Source: JALZVT01 sp964634815 (GTDB taxonomy: Bacteria; Pseudomonadota; Gammaproteobacteria; Pseudomonadales; Azotimanducaceae). Taken from it: DNA of 64,000 nt. Location of the stretch: positions 1 through 64,000 of the forward strand of contig CAZWMD010000002.1 in NCBI GenBank assembly GCA_964634815.1, given 5' to 3'. Of the stretch, positions 53,859-62,153 are shown piece after piece; positions within the stretch are counted from its first letter, which is position 1; every line of letters starts with the position of its first letter. Position numbers and translations under genes: made by a program. The notes beneath the pieces were generated by a model. The model made no database searches and was not told the DNA's origin. It saw only the letters and a list, made by a program, of their open reading frames with translations.

Positions 53859-55085
53859 ATGGATTTGTCATATGGCGCGGAGTACGACGATTTCCGCAAG
53901 GACGTCGTGGGTTTTCTGACTGAACACAAGGCCACAGCCCCAACTAACCCCGCGCTACGCTCCAAAGAAGCGATCAGCTGGCAGAAAACACTTATTGACG
54001 CTGGTTATTTTGCGCGCACCATTCCAAGAGAGTACGGCGGTCACGGCGCTGAGCCGGACATTCTGAAATCTCGCATCATTGCCGAGGAGTTTGCACGATT
54101 AAGAGTGCATCCCGGCATGGGTGGCCAGGGCATCTCCATGCTGGTGCCAACGCTGCTCGAATCGGGAACACAGGAGCAAAAAGAACGCTTCATTAAACCC
54201 ACTCTGCACGGCGAAATGCTCTGGTGCCAGGGCTATTCCGAGCCGGGCGCTGGCAGCGATCTCGCGTCATTAACCACCAAAGCCGAGCTGGACGGTGATG
54301 AGTGGGTAATCAACGGACAGAAAATCTGGACCAGCACCGCGCAGCTCGCAGACTGGATCTTTTGCCTGGTTCGCACCGAGCCCGACGCACCCAAGCATCA
54401 GGGCATTTCATTTTTGCTGTTCTCAATGGATACCCCGGGCATTGAAATCAGGCCATTGGTCGATATGACCGGCAACGCCAACTTCAATGAAGTCTTCTTC
54501 ACAGATGTGCGTGTGCCCAAAGGTCAGATCGTTGGGGCACGTGGAGAGGGCTGGAAGGTTGCGAACACCATTCTCAAACACGAGCGAGGCTCTCTGGCAG
54601 ACCCCAACGCCATGCAGCACAGGCTAAACGGGCTGATAGAACTTATGCAAACAGAAACCGTAGACGGCAGCAGAGTCATTGATAACCCGATATTTCGCGA
54701 TCGCCTCATGCGAATCACCGGGCGCGTGATGGCCGCTAAATGCAATGATCTGCGCCTGCTTTCCAATAGCGTCAACAAGGTTGGTGGTTCGCCTCTGCCT
54801 GCTATGGTGACCAAGCTTCAGGGCACTGAGTTACGCCACGAGCTCGAAGCGCTTGCCATTGATGCCATGGGCGAGATCGGCCTTGCTTTTGGTGACAACC
54901 CGCATCTGCGAGGCGGCGGTTCCTGGCAATACCAATACATGTATTTCCTCGGTCTGATCATTGGTGGGGGTACGTCGCAAATTCAAAAGAACATCATCAG
55001 CGAACGCGCTCTGGGCATGCCTAAAGAGCCAAAATTTCCAAGTTCAAAAGCTGGCGCAGCCAAGACAGAACAGGCAGGAGCATAG
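53859..55085 (+). CDS. Acyl-CoA dehydrogenase, subunit 1 of a pair
   Basis: 408 aa. Acyl-CoA dehydrogenase fold: MDLSYGAEYDDFRKDVVGFL, WCQGYSEPGAGSDLASLTTKA (FAD/substrate signature), GQKIWTSTAQLADWIF, VFFTDVRVP and GLIIGGGTSQIQKNIISERALG. The C-terminal tail ends EQAGA. It is followed after 2 bp by a second, shorter acyl-CoA dehydrogenase. Such pairs form heteromeric enzymes acting on steroid- or branched-side-chain acyl-CoA, like ChsE. The identity of the substrate is inferred, not seen. Confidence 0.9.
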   Translation: MDLSYGAEYDDFRKDVVGFLTEHKATAPTNPALRSKEAISWQKTLIDAGYFARTIPREYGGHGAEPDILKSRIIAEEFARLRVHPGMGGQGISMLVPTLLESGTQEQKERFIKPTLHGEMLWCQGYSEPGAGSDLASLTTKAELDGDEWVINGQKIWTSTAQLADWIFCLVRTEPDAPKHQGISFLLFSMDTPGIEIRPLVDMTGNANFNEVFFTDVRVPKGQIVGARGEGWKVANTILKHERGSLADPNAMQHRLNGLIELMQTETVDGSRVIDNPIFRDRLMRITGRVMAAKCNDLRLLSNSVNKVGGSPLPAMVTKLQGTELRHELEALAIDAMGEIGLAFGDNPHLRGGGSWQYQYMYFLGLIIGGGTSQIQKNIISERALGMPKEPKFPSSKAGAAKTEQAGA

Positions 55086-55087
55086 CT

Positions 55088-56191
55088 ATGGAATTTGGAT
55101 TATCAGAAGAACAAACCTTGCTGCAAGACAGCGTAAGGCGCTTGCTTGCAGAACAGTACCCGCTCGAACGGGTACGCGACTTCGTCGCGGGTGAGGATGA
55201 CGCAAAAAATTTGCGCCATAGTCTCACTGAGATGGGTGTCAACGCACTTCTCATTGATGAAGACCATGGCGGTGTCGGTCTTGGCTTGCTGGATGCGGCA
55301 TTGATTGCCGAGGCACTAGGGCATGGCACAGCACCGGTTCCTTTTGTGGCGAGCGCTGTGATAGTGCCTCGAGCACTGATGCTCGGCGGTACTGGCGAGA
55401 TAAAGGATCGATGGCTACCCAAACTTGCCAGCGGTGAAATAACTGCCGGAGCAGCCATCTCTGAACTCACAGGCACTCGAAAAGATGCAGGTGTCGTCGC
55501 GAAAGACAATCAACTCACCGGCAAAGCCATGTTTGTGCTGGATTTTGAGGCAGACATCTATCTGGTTGCAGACACAAACCGGCAACTGCACATCGTAGAG
55601 GCTGAGGCAAAGGGACTGAGCGGCGCATCTTTCAACACGATCGACAGCACCCGTAAGCTGGGCGAACTGCATTTCTCGGATGTAAGCGCCACCGCGCTTA
55701 ATTGCACTCCCGAACAGGTAGACAGCGTACTGGACTGGGGACGCGTCGCGCTGGCAGCAGACAGCCTGGGCGCTGCGCAAAACATGCTCGATCAGGCTGT
55801 TGCCTACGCCAAAGAACGCGAGCAATTCAATCGCGTGATCGCCTCGTTTCAGGCCGTGAAACACATGTGTGCCGAGATGGCCGCATCGCTCGAACCTTGC
55901 CGCGCCATGGTCTGGTATGCAGGCTACGCAGCTGATGCACAACTCGATGACGCTCGTCAGTATGCGCTGCACACCAAAGCCCATCTCAGCGAAGTTGCCC
56001 AGTTTGTCGCCCGAACGGCAACCGAAGTACATGGCGGCATGGGTTTCACAGACCTTTTGGGTCTGCACTATTGGTTCAAGCGCATTGGTGCAAATCGCCA
56101 GCTGCTCGGAAACCCGGAAAGACTGCGCGATGATGCCGCCCAAGATGCAAATCTGTTATCCCCCGCAAACACCCCCGAAAAGGTTGCCTGA
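55088..56191 (+). CDS. Acyl-CoA dehydrogenase, subunit 2 of a pair
   Basis: 367 aa, a shorter member of the family. N-terminal MEFGLSEEQTLLQDSVRRLL, then LALGL-type DHGGVGLGLLDAALIAEAL and AAISELTG in place of the full FAD signature, ERxQFNRVIASFQAVKHMCA and AAQFVARTATEVHGGMGFT. The FAD/substrate loop is reduced compared with subunit 1, as in non-catalytic partners of heteromeric dehydrogenases. The stop TGA abuts the ATG of lon (TGAATG), so lon is translated from the same transcript. Confidence 0.88.
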   Translation: MEFGLSEEQTLLQDSVRRLLAEQYPLERVRDFVAGEDDAKNLRHSLTEMGVNALLIDEDHGGVGLGLLDAALIAEALGHGTAPVPFVASAVIVPRALMLGGTGEIKDRWLPKLASGEITAGAAISELTGTRKDAGVVAKDNQLTGKAMFVLDFEADIYLVADTNRQLHIVEAEAKGLSGASFNTIDSTRKLGELHFSDVSATALNCTPEQVDSVLDWGRVALAADSLGAAQNMLDQAVAYAKEREQFNRVIASFQAVKHMCAEMAASLEPCRAMVWYAGYAADAQLDDARQYALHTKAHLSEVAQFVARTATEVHGGMGFTDLLGLHYWFKRIGANRQLLGNPERLRDDAAQDANLLSPANTPEKVA

Positions 56192-58552
56192 ATGACCGCA
56201 TTGCCCATATTGCCCCTGAAAAACACGGTGGTGTTCCCCCACCTCGTTGTGCCGTTATCGGTGGGCCGGGAAAAAAGCTTGGCCGCGGTAAATGCCAGCC
56301 TTGAAGCTGACCATCGCATCATCACCGTCGCCCAGCTCGATCCTGAGGTTGACGATCCCGGTTGGGAGGACCTCCACGATATCGCCACTATTGCCAATGT
56401 ATCGCGGGTTGAGAAACGCGACGAAGGCGCTCAGGTGGTGGTCCAGGGTGTTGAGCGAGTCGAGCTCAAGTCACTTATTCAAAAAGACAGCTGGCTCACT
56501 GGCACGTTCAAGAAACTGCCAGACGCCGTCATGCCAACCGATCCGCCCGTGGCTGAAGTCGAAGCACTGCACCGCGAAAATCTGCGGTTGGCTCATGCAA
56601 TCGCGCTCCTCTACGACTCCGACAATGGCGAACAGATCTTCCGCCAGCTTATCGCATCTATCACAAATCCTATTGCGCAAATGTATCGAGTGGCCTCGCT
56701 TGCCAATCTAAACGTGGCAAGCGAACAAGAAGTGCTGGAGCAGAAAGATGCACTGAACCTCATGCGCAAGATTCAGGATATTCTGGTGCATGAAGAGTCG
56801 GTCACCCAACTGCGCCGTACGATTGCAGAAAAAGCCAGCACAGATCTCGAACAACAACAGCGCGAGCACGTTCTACGCCAACAAAAGTCAGTTATTGAGT
56901 CTGCTCTTGGCGAAACCGAGGAAGATGATCTTGCAGAGTTAAAGTCTTTGCTGGAAGAAGCGAAGCTACCGGAGATCGTTCGCAAAGAGGCTGACCGCGA
57001 ACTCAAACGCCTGGGTCGGATGTCGCCAAACGCACCGGATTACCAGGTGGGCAGAAGCTATCTCGAGCTTCTGACAGAATTACCCTGGCAACAGACCACC
57101 GAAGACCAACTCGATCTCTCTCGAGCGCAGTCGGTACTTGACGAAGATCATTTTGGCTTGCAGGACGTTAAGGATCGAATTGTAGAAACCCTTGCGGTGA
57201 TGCAACTTAATCCCCGGGCCAACGCACCTATTTTCTGCCTCGTGGGGCCACCCGGTGTCGGCAAAACCTCGCTGGGCCAATCTATTGCCCGTGCTATGGG
57301 ACGCAGCTTCGAGCGACTAAGCCTCGGAGGATTGCACGACGAAGCAGAGCTGCGCGGCCACCGAAGAACCTATATAGGCGCAATGCCTGGCCGCATAATC
57401 CAGGCACTTCGACACGCCGAAGTTACCAACCCGGTCATCATGCTGGACGAGATCGATAAACTGTCCACCGATTTCCACGGCGACCCAAGCGCTGCTCTGA
57501 TGGAAATTCTCGATCCCGCACAAAACGCGGAGTTCAGAGACAATTTTCTTAATCTGCCCTACGATTTATCGAAGGTGATGTTTGTTACAACGGCAAACTC
57601 TACAGACAGTATTGCCCCGCCGCTGCTGGATCGCATGGAGCTTGTTGAATTACCTGGCTACACCGAACAGGAAAAGCTACAGATTGCCACACGCTATCTG
57701 GTCCCTCGCAGTCGCAAACAGGCCGGCCTGAACAAGGCCTGGTTTAACCCTGGCACAAAAGCGCTATCGCGACTGATCCACGACTACACTCGCGAAGCCG
57801 GAGTGCGGGAACTGGAACGCGTTCTGGGAAGCCTCGCCAGGAAACAGGCACGCAGAAAAGTGGAAACCAAGGAACGTGCACGCTTTACGCCAGATACGCT
57901 GGCAAAACTGTTGGGCCCCGCAAAATTCTCTGCGACAGAGCGCAGAAACGCCGAAATTGGTGTTGCTACTGGCCTTGCGTGGACACCCACCGGTGGCGAG
58001 GTCCTTTATGTCGAGGTCACCCTGATAAACGAGCCAGGCAAACTGGTGCTTACCGGCCACCTCGGCAAGGTTATGCAGGAATCTGCCCAGGCTGCACTGA
58101 GCCATCTAACAAGCACCACCAAAGGCGTTAACTTTGACAACTTAGAAACCAATGGCGCAAGCAAGAACAGCGATTCGCACACCAAACTGCCAGGACTGCA
58201 TATCCATGTCCCAAGCGGTGCCGTACCCAAAGACGGCCCCTCAGCAGGTGTGACAATGGCTACCGCGATCGCCAGCGCTTTGTCGGGCATAACCCCCAGG
58301 GCCGGTATTGCCATGACGGGCGAGATCAGCTTGAACGGCAGAGTGCTACCTGTTGGTGGAATCAGGGAAAAACTGTTGGCAGCTCACCGCCATGGCATTC
58401 GCGAACTGATTATTCCGAAAGACAACGAACGGGATATCGGCAAGCTTGATGAGGCTGTACGCAATGAGCTACAGATTCATCTCGCAGACCATGTCGATGA
58501 CGTGCTCAAGCTCATGTTACCGAAGCTTGGATTAGGCGGTTATCAAACCTAA
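56192..58552 (+). CDS. lon: ATP-dependent protease Lon
   Basis: 786 aa, matching E. coli Lon (784). N-terminal LON substrate domain (LPILPLKNTVVFPHLVVPL), AAA+ domain with Walker A GPPGVGKTSLG (about 351-359) and Walker B IMLDEIDKL (about 417), and P domain with catalytic Ser in KDGPSAGV (about residue 684) and Lys in GGIREKLLAAHRHG (about 726). Lon degrades misfolded and regulatory proteins in the cytoplasm. It directly follows an acyl-CoA dehydrogenase pair (TGAATG junction), not clpX as in the usual tig-clpP-clpX-lon locus, so this may be an extra or relocated copy. The 3' end overlaps a convergent gene by 21 bp. Confidence 0.95.
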   Translation: MTALPILPLKNTVVFPHLVVPLSVGREKSLAAVNASLEADHRIITVAQLDPEVDDPGWEDLHDIATIANVSRVEKRDEGAQVVVQGVERVELKSLIQKDSWLTGTFKKLPDAVMPTDPPVAEVEALHRENLRLAHAIALLYDSDNGEQIFRQLIASITNPIAQMYRVASLANLNVASEQEVLEQKDALNLMRKIQDILVHEESVTQLRRTIAEKASTDLEQQQREHVLRQQKSVIESALGETEEDDLAELKSLLEEAKLPEIVRKEADRELKRLGRMSPNAPDYQVGRSYLELLTELPWQQTTEDQLDLSRAQSVLDEDHFGLQDVKDRIVETLAVMQLNPRANAPIFCLVGPPGVGKTSLGQSIARAMGRSFERLSLGGLHDEAELRGHRRTYIGAMPGRIIQALRHAEVTNPVIMLDEIDKLSTDFHGDPSAALMEILDPAQNAEFRDNFLNLPYDLSKVMFVTTANSTDSIAPPLLDRMELVELPGYTEQEKLQIATRYLVPRSRKQAGLNKAWFNPGTKALSRLIHDYTREAGVRELERVLGSLARKQARRKVETKERARFTPDTLAKLLGPAKFSATERRNAEIGVATGLAWTPTGGEVLYVEVTLINEPGKLVLTGHLGKVMQESAQAALSHLTSTTKGVNFDNLETNGASKNSDSHTKLPGLHIHVPSGAVPKDGPSAGVTMATAIASALSGITPRAGIAMTGEISLNGRVLPVGGIREKLLAAHRHGIRELIIPKDNERDIGKLDEAVRNELQIHLADHVDDVLKLMLPKLGLGGYQT

Positions 58553-59161
58553 GCCCTGAACAAATTCCGTCACCCCATTGAGGAACATCTGCACCGCCAG
58601 CAAGACAAGCAACATGCCCATCAACCGCTCGAGCGCACGCAATCCACGGTTACCCAGCACTCGCAGGAACAATGGCGACACGGCCAGAATAGCTGTCGAG
58701 ACGCCCCAGGCAATCAGTAGCGCAAGACACCATTCGTGAATTCGTTCTGGTTGCGATGAACTGAGAACCAGCAATACCGCGAGGGTAGAAGGCCCCGCCA
58801 CCATGGGCACAGCAAGAGGCACAATAAAGGGGTCTTCTTCAGGCTCATCGCTACGCTGTTTAAGTGGGAAAATCATGCGCATGGCGATGATAAACAACAA
58901 AGTACCGCCCGCGATATTGAGCGAGGGTTGAGTTAAGCCAAGAAAGCTCATGATCGACGTGCCGGCGTACAAGAACAACAGCAGAATAAAAAGTGCTATG
59001 ACCATCTCACGGAGGAAAATTCGGGTCCGCGCTTTACTGTCAAAGCGAGACAGCAAAGAGTTAAACACCGGAATATTTCCCAACGGGTCCATGATGAAGA
59101 ACAGTGTCGCCGCCACTGCCAGCACATCACTCCACACCACCATGTTAAAAAATTCAGTCAA
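58532..59161 (-). CDS. MarC-family integral membrane protein
   Basis: 209 aa with about six transmembrane helices (VLAVAATLFFIMDPLGNIPV and ILLLFLYAGTSIM are the first two). MarC family motifs FFIMDPLGNIPVF, GGTLLFIIAM and PLAVPMVAGPSTLAV are present. Function of the family is unknown despite the historical multiple-antibiotic-resistance name. Its 3' end overlaps lon by 21 bp, and its start is 5 bp downstream of the PEGA/SUMF gene. Confidence 0.9.
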   Translation of the reverse strand: MTEFFNMVVWSDVLAVAATLFFIMDPLGNIPVFNSLLSRFDSKARTRIFLREMVIALFILLLFLYAGTSIMSFLGLTQPSLNIAGGTLLFIIAMRMIFPLKQRSDEPEEDPFIVPLAVPMVAGPSTLAVLLVLSSSQPERIHEWCLALLIAWGVSTAILAVSPLFLRVLGNRGLRALERLMGMLLVLLAVQMFLNGVTEFVQGLGLITA

Positions 59162-59166
59162 AATAC

Positions 59167-60888
59167 TTAAAGTTCTCGGGCCACACGAAAGCCCAATTCT
59201 CCATTCTCACGAGTAATACGGGTACGGAAACTTAGCCTCAGGTCGTCCGCGGAAGAGTCCCAGCTACCGCCACGCGATACCCAGGCACCGCAGCGACGAC
59301 CCCAAACGCTTCCATCTTTGGGCGCGCCTTTGTAACTGTCGTGCCAACAGTCTGCAAGCCACTCTCTGGCGTTGCCAATGGTATCGTGGAGCCCGAAGCT
59401 GTTGGGTTTCAAACTACCCACCGGCGCTAATCGAACAAAGCCATCGTCACAGGGTAGAACTTCCCAATCGGAATAGTCTTTCTTCATACTCGCATCAGCT
59501 ACATTTGAGTACTCGCAGAGCTCTGTTATTGAGCTCACTGCGCCATAAAGCAAGTCGTTGCCCGCTCGCGCGGCATATTCCCACTCCGCTTCGCTGGGCA
59601 AGCGATACGTTTCACCCGTGGATTTAGACAGCCAGCCAAGATAGGTCTGGATCTCCTGAAAGGACACCCCGGTTTGCGGTAAATTGGGATCAACAGGCTT
59701 GGGCGCAGCAGGAAACTGCTGAGCCCATTCAGCGCGGCTTACTTCACGAACACCAATGGCAAAGGGTGCTTCCAGTTGCACTCGATGTGCTGGCCGCTCG
59801 TCAGCTGCACCGAGATTTAGAGTATCCCCCATCACGTAGGTGTCCGCCCGCAAGCTGACAAGCGCAGGTCCGCTCCCACCGCCTGACAACAAATCGCTAA
59901 AGCGTCGGCCATGAGTCACAACGTACTTCTCAAGGCTGAGCGATATCTGCTGATCATCCGGACCCAGTTGCACGGTTCTTCTGAGCGTGCGATACCCTGG
60001 TTTGCGGGCGACTACCGCAACCTTGCCCGCTGGCAGAGTTGTTGGCTCAGAATAGCGCAAGGTCTCACCCTGGGCGCTCAATGTGACCTGCGTATCTGCG
60101 GGCTCAACAAGAACCGCCAGTTGTGCGCGTTGTTGTTCCAGATCGACGACTATGCGCACGGGGCCACGTCTTAGGGTCAGTGTTTGTTCATGAACGTTGT
60201 AGCCGGCATGACTCACTTTCAACCCATAGTCACCGGGCGGCAACTGCATGCCTGGCGCGTAGGGCAAATCAGTTCCAACCAGTTCAATTGCGGCATCCTT
60301 TGGGGTTACCTGCAGGGTTAAGCGAGCACGAGGTGCAAGGTTGAGTTCTTTGTTGAGCCTCGTCGTTGTGCCTCGACTCACCTCTACCTGCTCAAGCACC
60401 GGTGTGCGCCCATCAAGCAACAATTCAACGTCGTAGATGCCCGCGAGCTGATGTTCAAGGGTTACCGGCGTTTTCGCATCAAGTTCTTCGCCATTCAGGC
60501 GAATAGTCGCCCCTCGCGGATTACTTATTAACCTGAGCTTGCCAAAACCCTGTTGCAGCGTAAAAGATCGTTCAACCAGATCCCCTCTCGCCACCAGAAT
60601 CGTCTCTCGCACTAGCTCAAAATAAGGATGTTCAATGCGCAACACATAGCGTCCGGGCAACAGCTTGCCTTGCTCGAGAGGCGTAGTGCCTAAGTCTTGA
60701 GTATCAGCAATCACCCGAGCGCCAGGCGGTGAACTGGTGATATTTAAGGTCGCTTGTCCGAGGATAATCGCTCGCGTCACGCTCCCGTAAAAAAAGTCAG
60801 CAGCCAATAAAATCACGGCAACCGCCACAACAAGCCAGATCGAAGAGTAACCGGAAGATTGTTTAACGCCTGAATGCCGGAGCGCCAA
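59167..60888 (-). CDS. Membrane-anchored PEGA-repeat protein with SUMF/FGE-type C-terminal domain
   Basis: 573 aa from TTG at 60888 with AGGTGA upstream; a TTG at 60936 would add 16 residues. One transmembrane helix (about 17-37) is followed by four PEGA-type units (NITSSPPGARVIADTQDLGTTP; ISNPRGATIRLNGEEL; VTPKDAAIELVG; VEPADTQVTLSAQGE). The C-terminal ~200 residues are a formylglycine-generating-enzyme-like (SUMF1/PvdO) fold with RLPSEAEWEYAARAG and GNAREWLADCW, GGSWDSSADDLRLSFRTR. The catalytic cysteine pair of true FGE is absent. It most likely binds carbohydrate or a partner in the periplasm. 5 bp upstream of MarC; divergent from an outer-membrane barrel gene. Confidence 0.85.
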   Translation of the reverse strand: MALRHSGVKQSSGYSSIWLVVAVAVILLAADFFYGSVTRAIILGQATLNITSSPPGARVIADTQDLGTTPLEQGKLLPGRYVLRIEHPYFELVRETILVARGDLVERSFTLQQGFGKLRLISNPRGATIRLNGEELDAKTPVTLEHQLAGIYDVELLLDGRTPVLEQVEVSRGTTTRLNKELNLAPRARLTLQVTPKDAAIELVGTDLPYAPGMQLPPGDYGLKVSHAGYNVHEQTLTLRRGPVRIVVDLEQQRAQLAVLVEPADTQVTLSAQGETLRYSEPTTLPAGKVAVVARKPGYRTLRRTVQLGPDDQQISLSLEKYVVTHGRRFSDLLSGGGSGPALVSLRADTYVMGDTLNLGAADERPAHRVQLEAPFAIGVREVSRAEWAQQFPAAPKPVDPNLPQTGVSFQEIQTYLGWLSKSTGETYRLPSEAEWEYAARAGNDLLYGAVSSITELCEYSNVADASMKKDYSDWEVLPCDDGFVRLAPVGSLKPNSFGLHDTIGNAREWLADCWHDSYKGAPKDGSVWGRRCGAWVSRGGSWDSSADDLRLSFRTRITRENGELGFRVAREL

Positions 60889-60996
60889 GGTGTCACCTGG
60901 TGTATTTGGATGAAAAACAATCGCGGTTATACACAAACGTCGGGGGTACTGTCATGCTGTGCGCCGAATTTCCCCGGGTAAACGGGCTCAGAACCA

Positions 60997-61761
60997 ATGA
61001 CACAAAAGAGAACTCCGGGTAAACGGTTGCGCAGGCTCCCGCTGTGCGTCCTTTTTAGTCTCTTTTGGGGTTTTGGGCTACTGGCACTCGATGCAGGTGC
61101 AAATCCTCGTATCTCGGATCAACACTGGGTAGCGCATCTCGAGCCGCTTTACGGTACCGCGATTATCGATCGGATAAATGGCACAGGCATCGGCACCGGA
61201 GAAAATATTGGCGGGCTCATCGACGGTCGACTACGAGAAGGTCGCCTCGACGATGGTGTAGCCGGTATGGGCCTACGCATCGAAAGGGAAGGCACAAAGT
61301 TCCATGCAGGTATCGCTCTGGCATGGCGCTATCGCACTGACTGGGATCTGACTGCACCCACCCCCTCCATTCAATCTATAACCAATATCTTTAGCGACGT
61401 AGAAACCCGCAGCGTCACACTGGAAGCCGGACGACACTGGTGGCGAGGCCAACATCGTTTTGCGATTGATCTGGGGGCCGGTTTAGTCCGCAATCGAATT
61501 GAATCCGAGTTTCTGGAACGCGAAGTTCCCGGCGTCCGTGGACAGCGACGGTTTGAGGCAAAACGGACCCCGCGCGATTTAACCTGGAATATTACTTTGA
61601 GTTGGCACCGGTCGGTAGGCGAGCGCTGGCTTATTGGCACCCGCTACCGCTACGCTGATCTGGGTAATTTCGCCACTGGCGAGTTTCCCGGCCGAGATGC
61701 CCGTTTGTCTGCCCGTCATCGCAGCCACGATGTGGTGGTCAGTTTTGGACGAAGGTTTTAG
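60997..61761 (+). CDS. Outer-membrane beta-barrel protein
   Basis: 254 aa. A twin-Arg-rich signal (RLRRLPLCVLFSLFWG) with cleavage near DAGANP. Alternating amphipathic strands (FHAGIALAWRYRTDWDL, RSVTLEAGRHWW, FAIDLGAGLVRNRIESE, DVVVSFGRRF) and a terminal Phe mark an 8- to 12-stranded barrel. No family name is recognised; similar small barrels include OmpA-like and OmpW-like proteins. It is divergent from the PEGA/SUMF gene and may be its functional partner. Confidence 0.75.
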   Translation: MTQKRTPGKRLRRLPLCVLFSLFWGFGLLALDAGANPRISDQHWVAHLEPLYGTAIIDRINGTGIGTGENIGGLIDGRLREGRLDDGVAGMGLRIEREGTKFHAGIALAWRYRTDWDLTAPTPSIQSITNIFSDVETRSVTLEAGRHWWRGQHRFAIDLGAGLVRNRIESEFLEREVPGVRGQRRFEAKRTPRDLTWNITLSWHRSVGERWLIGTRYRYADLGNFATGEFPGRDARLSARHRSHDVVVSFGRRF

Positions 61762-61816
61762 TCACCTTCCATAGCTACTACACTCAAGCCTCATATTTTT
61801 TAATGAGGACTGATTA

Positions 61817-62116
61817 ATGAGCGCAGATGGCAAGTGGACCACCACAATCAACACCCCAATGGGCGCGCAGAACGGCGAAATAGACTTCACCAGCGACGGC
61901 ACCAGCCTTACAGGCACTCTCACAGCAGCCACCGGCGATGCCGTTGACATTACCGATGGCACAATCGATGGAGACAACCTGAGCTGGAAAGCCGCCATCA
62001 CATCGCCAATGCCACTCACCCTGGAATTTTCCGCCGCGATCGACGGTGACAGCATTTCCGGAGAGGTCACCCTGGGACCAATGGGTAAGGCGACCTTCAC
62101 AGGTCAGCGCGCCTAG
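61817..62116 (+). CDS. Small beta-rich protein preceding carboxyltransferase
   Basis: 99 aa. The sequence is made of alternating Thr/Gly/Asp-rich strands (GKWTTTINTPMGAQNGEIDF, GTLTAATGDAVDITDGTI) suggesting a small beta-barrel or lipocalin-like fold. No signal peptide. The RBS (AGGA) sits in a weak 6-bp hairpin CCTCAT/ATGAGG (61789-61808). It is 37 bp upstream of the carboxyltransferase start and likely cotranscribed. No known family; conserved pairing with carboxylase is the best clue. Confidence 0.65.
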   Translation: MSADGKWTTTINTPMGAQNGEIDFTSDGTSLTGTLTAATGDAVDITDGTIDGDNLSWKAAITSPMPLTLEFSAAIDGDSISGEVTLGPMGKATFTGQRA

Positions 62117-62153
62117 CCGCCTGACAAAGAAACCAAAAGAAATGGATCGGACC

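Noticed and set aside
59167..60888. Active formylglycine-generating enzyme
   Set aside because: The C-terminal domain has the SUMF fold motifs but lacks the conserved catalytic cysteine pair.
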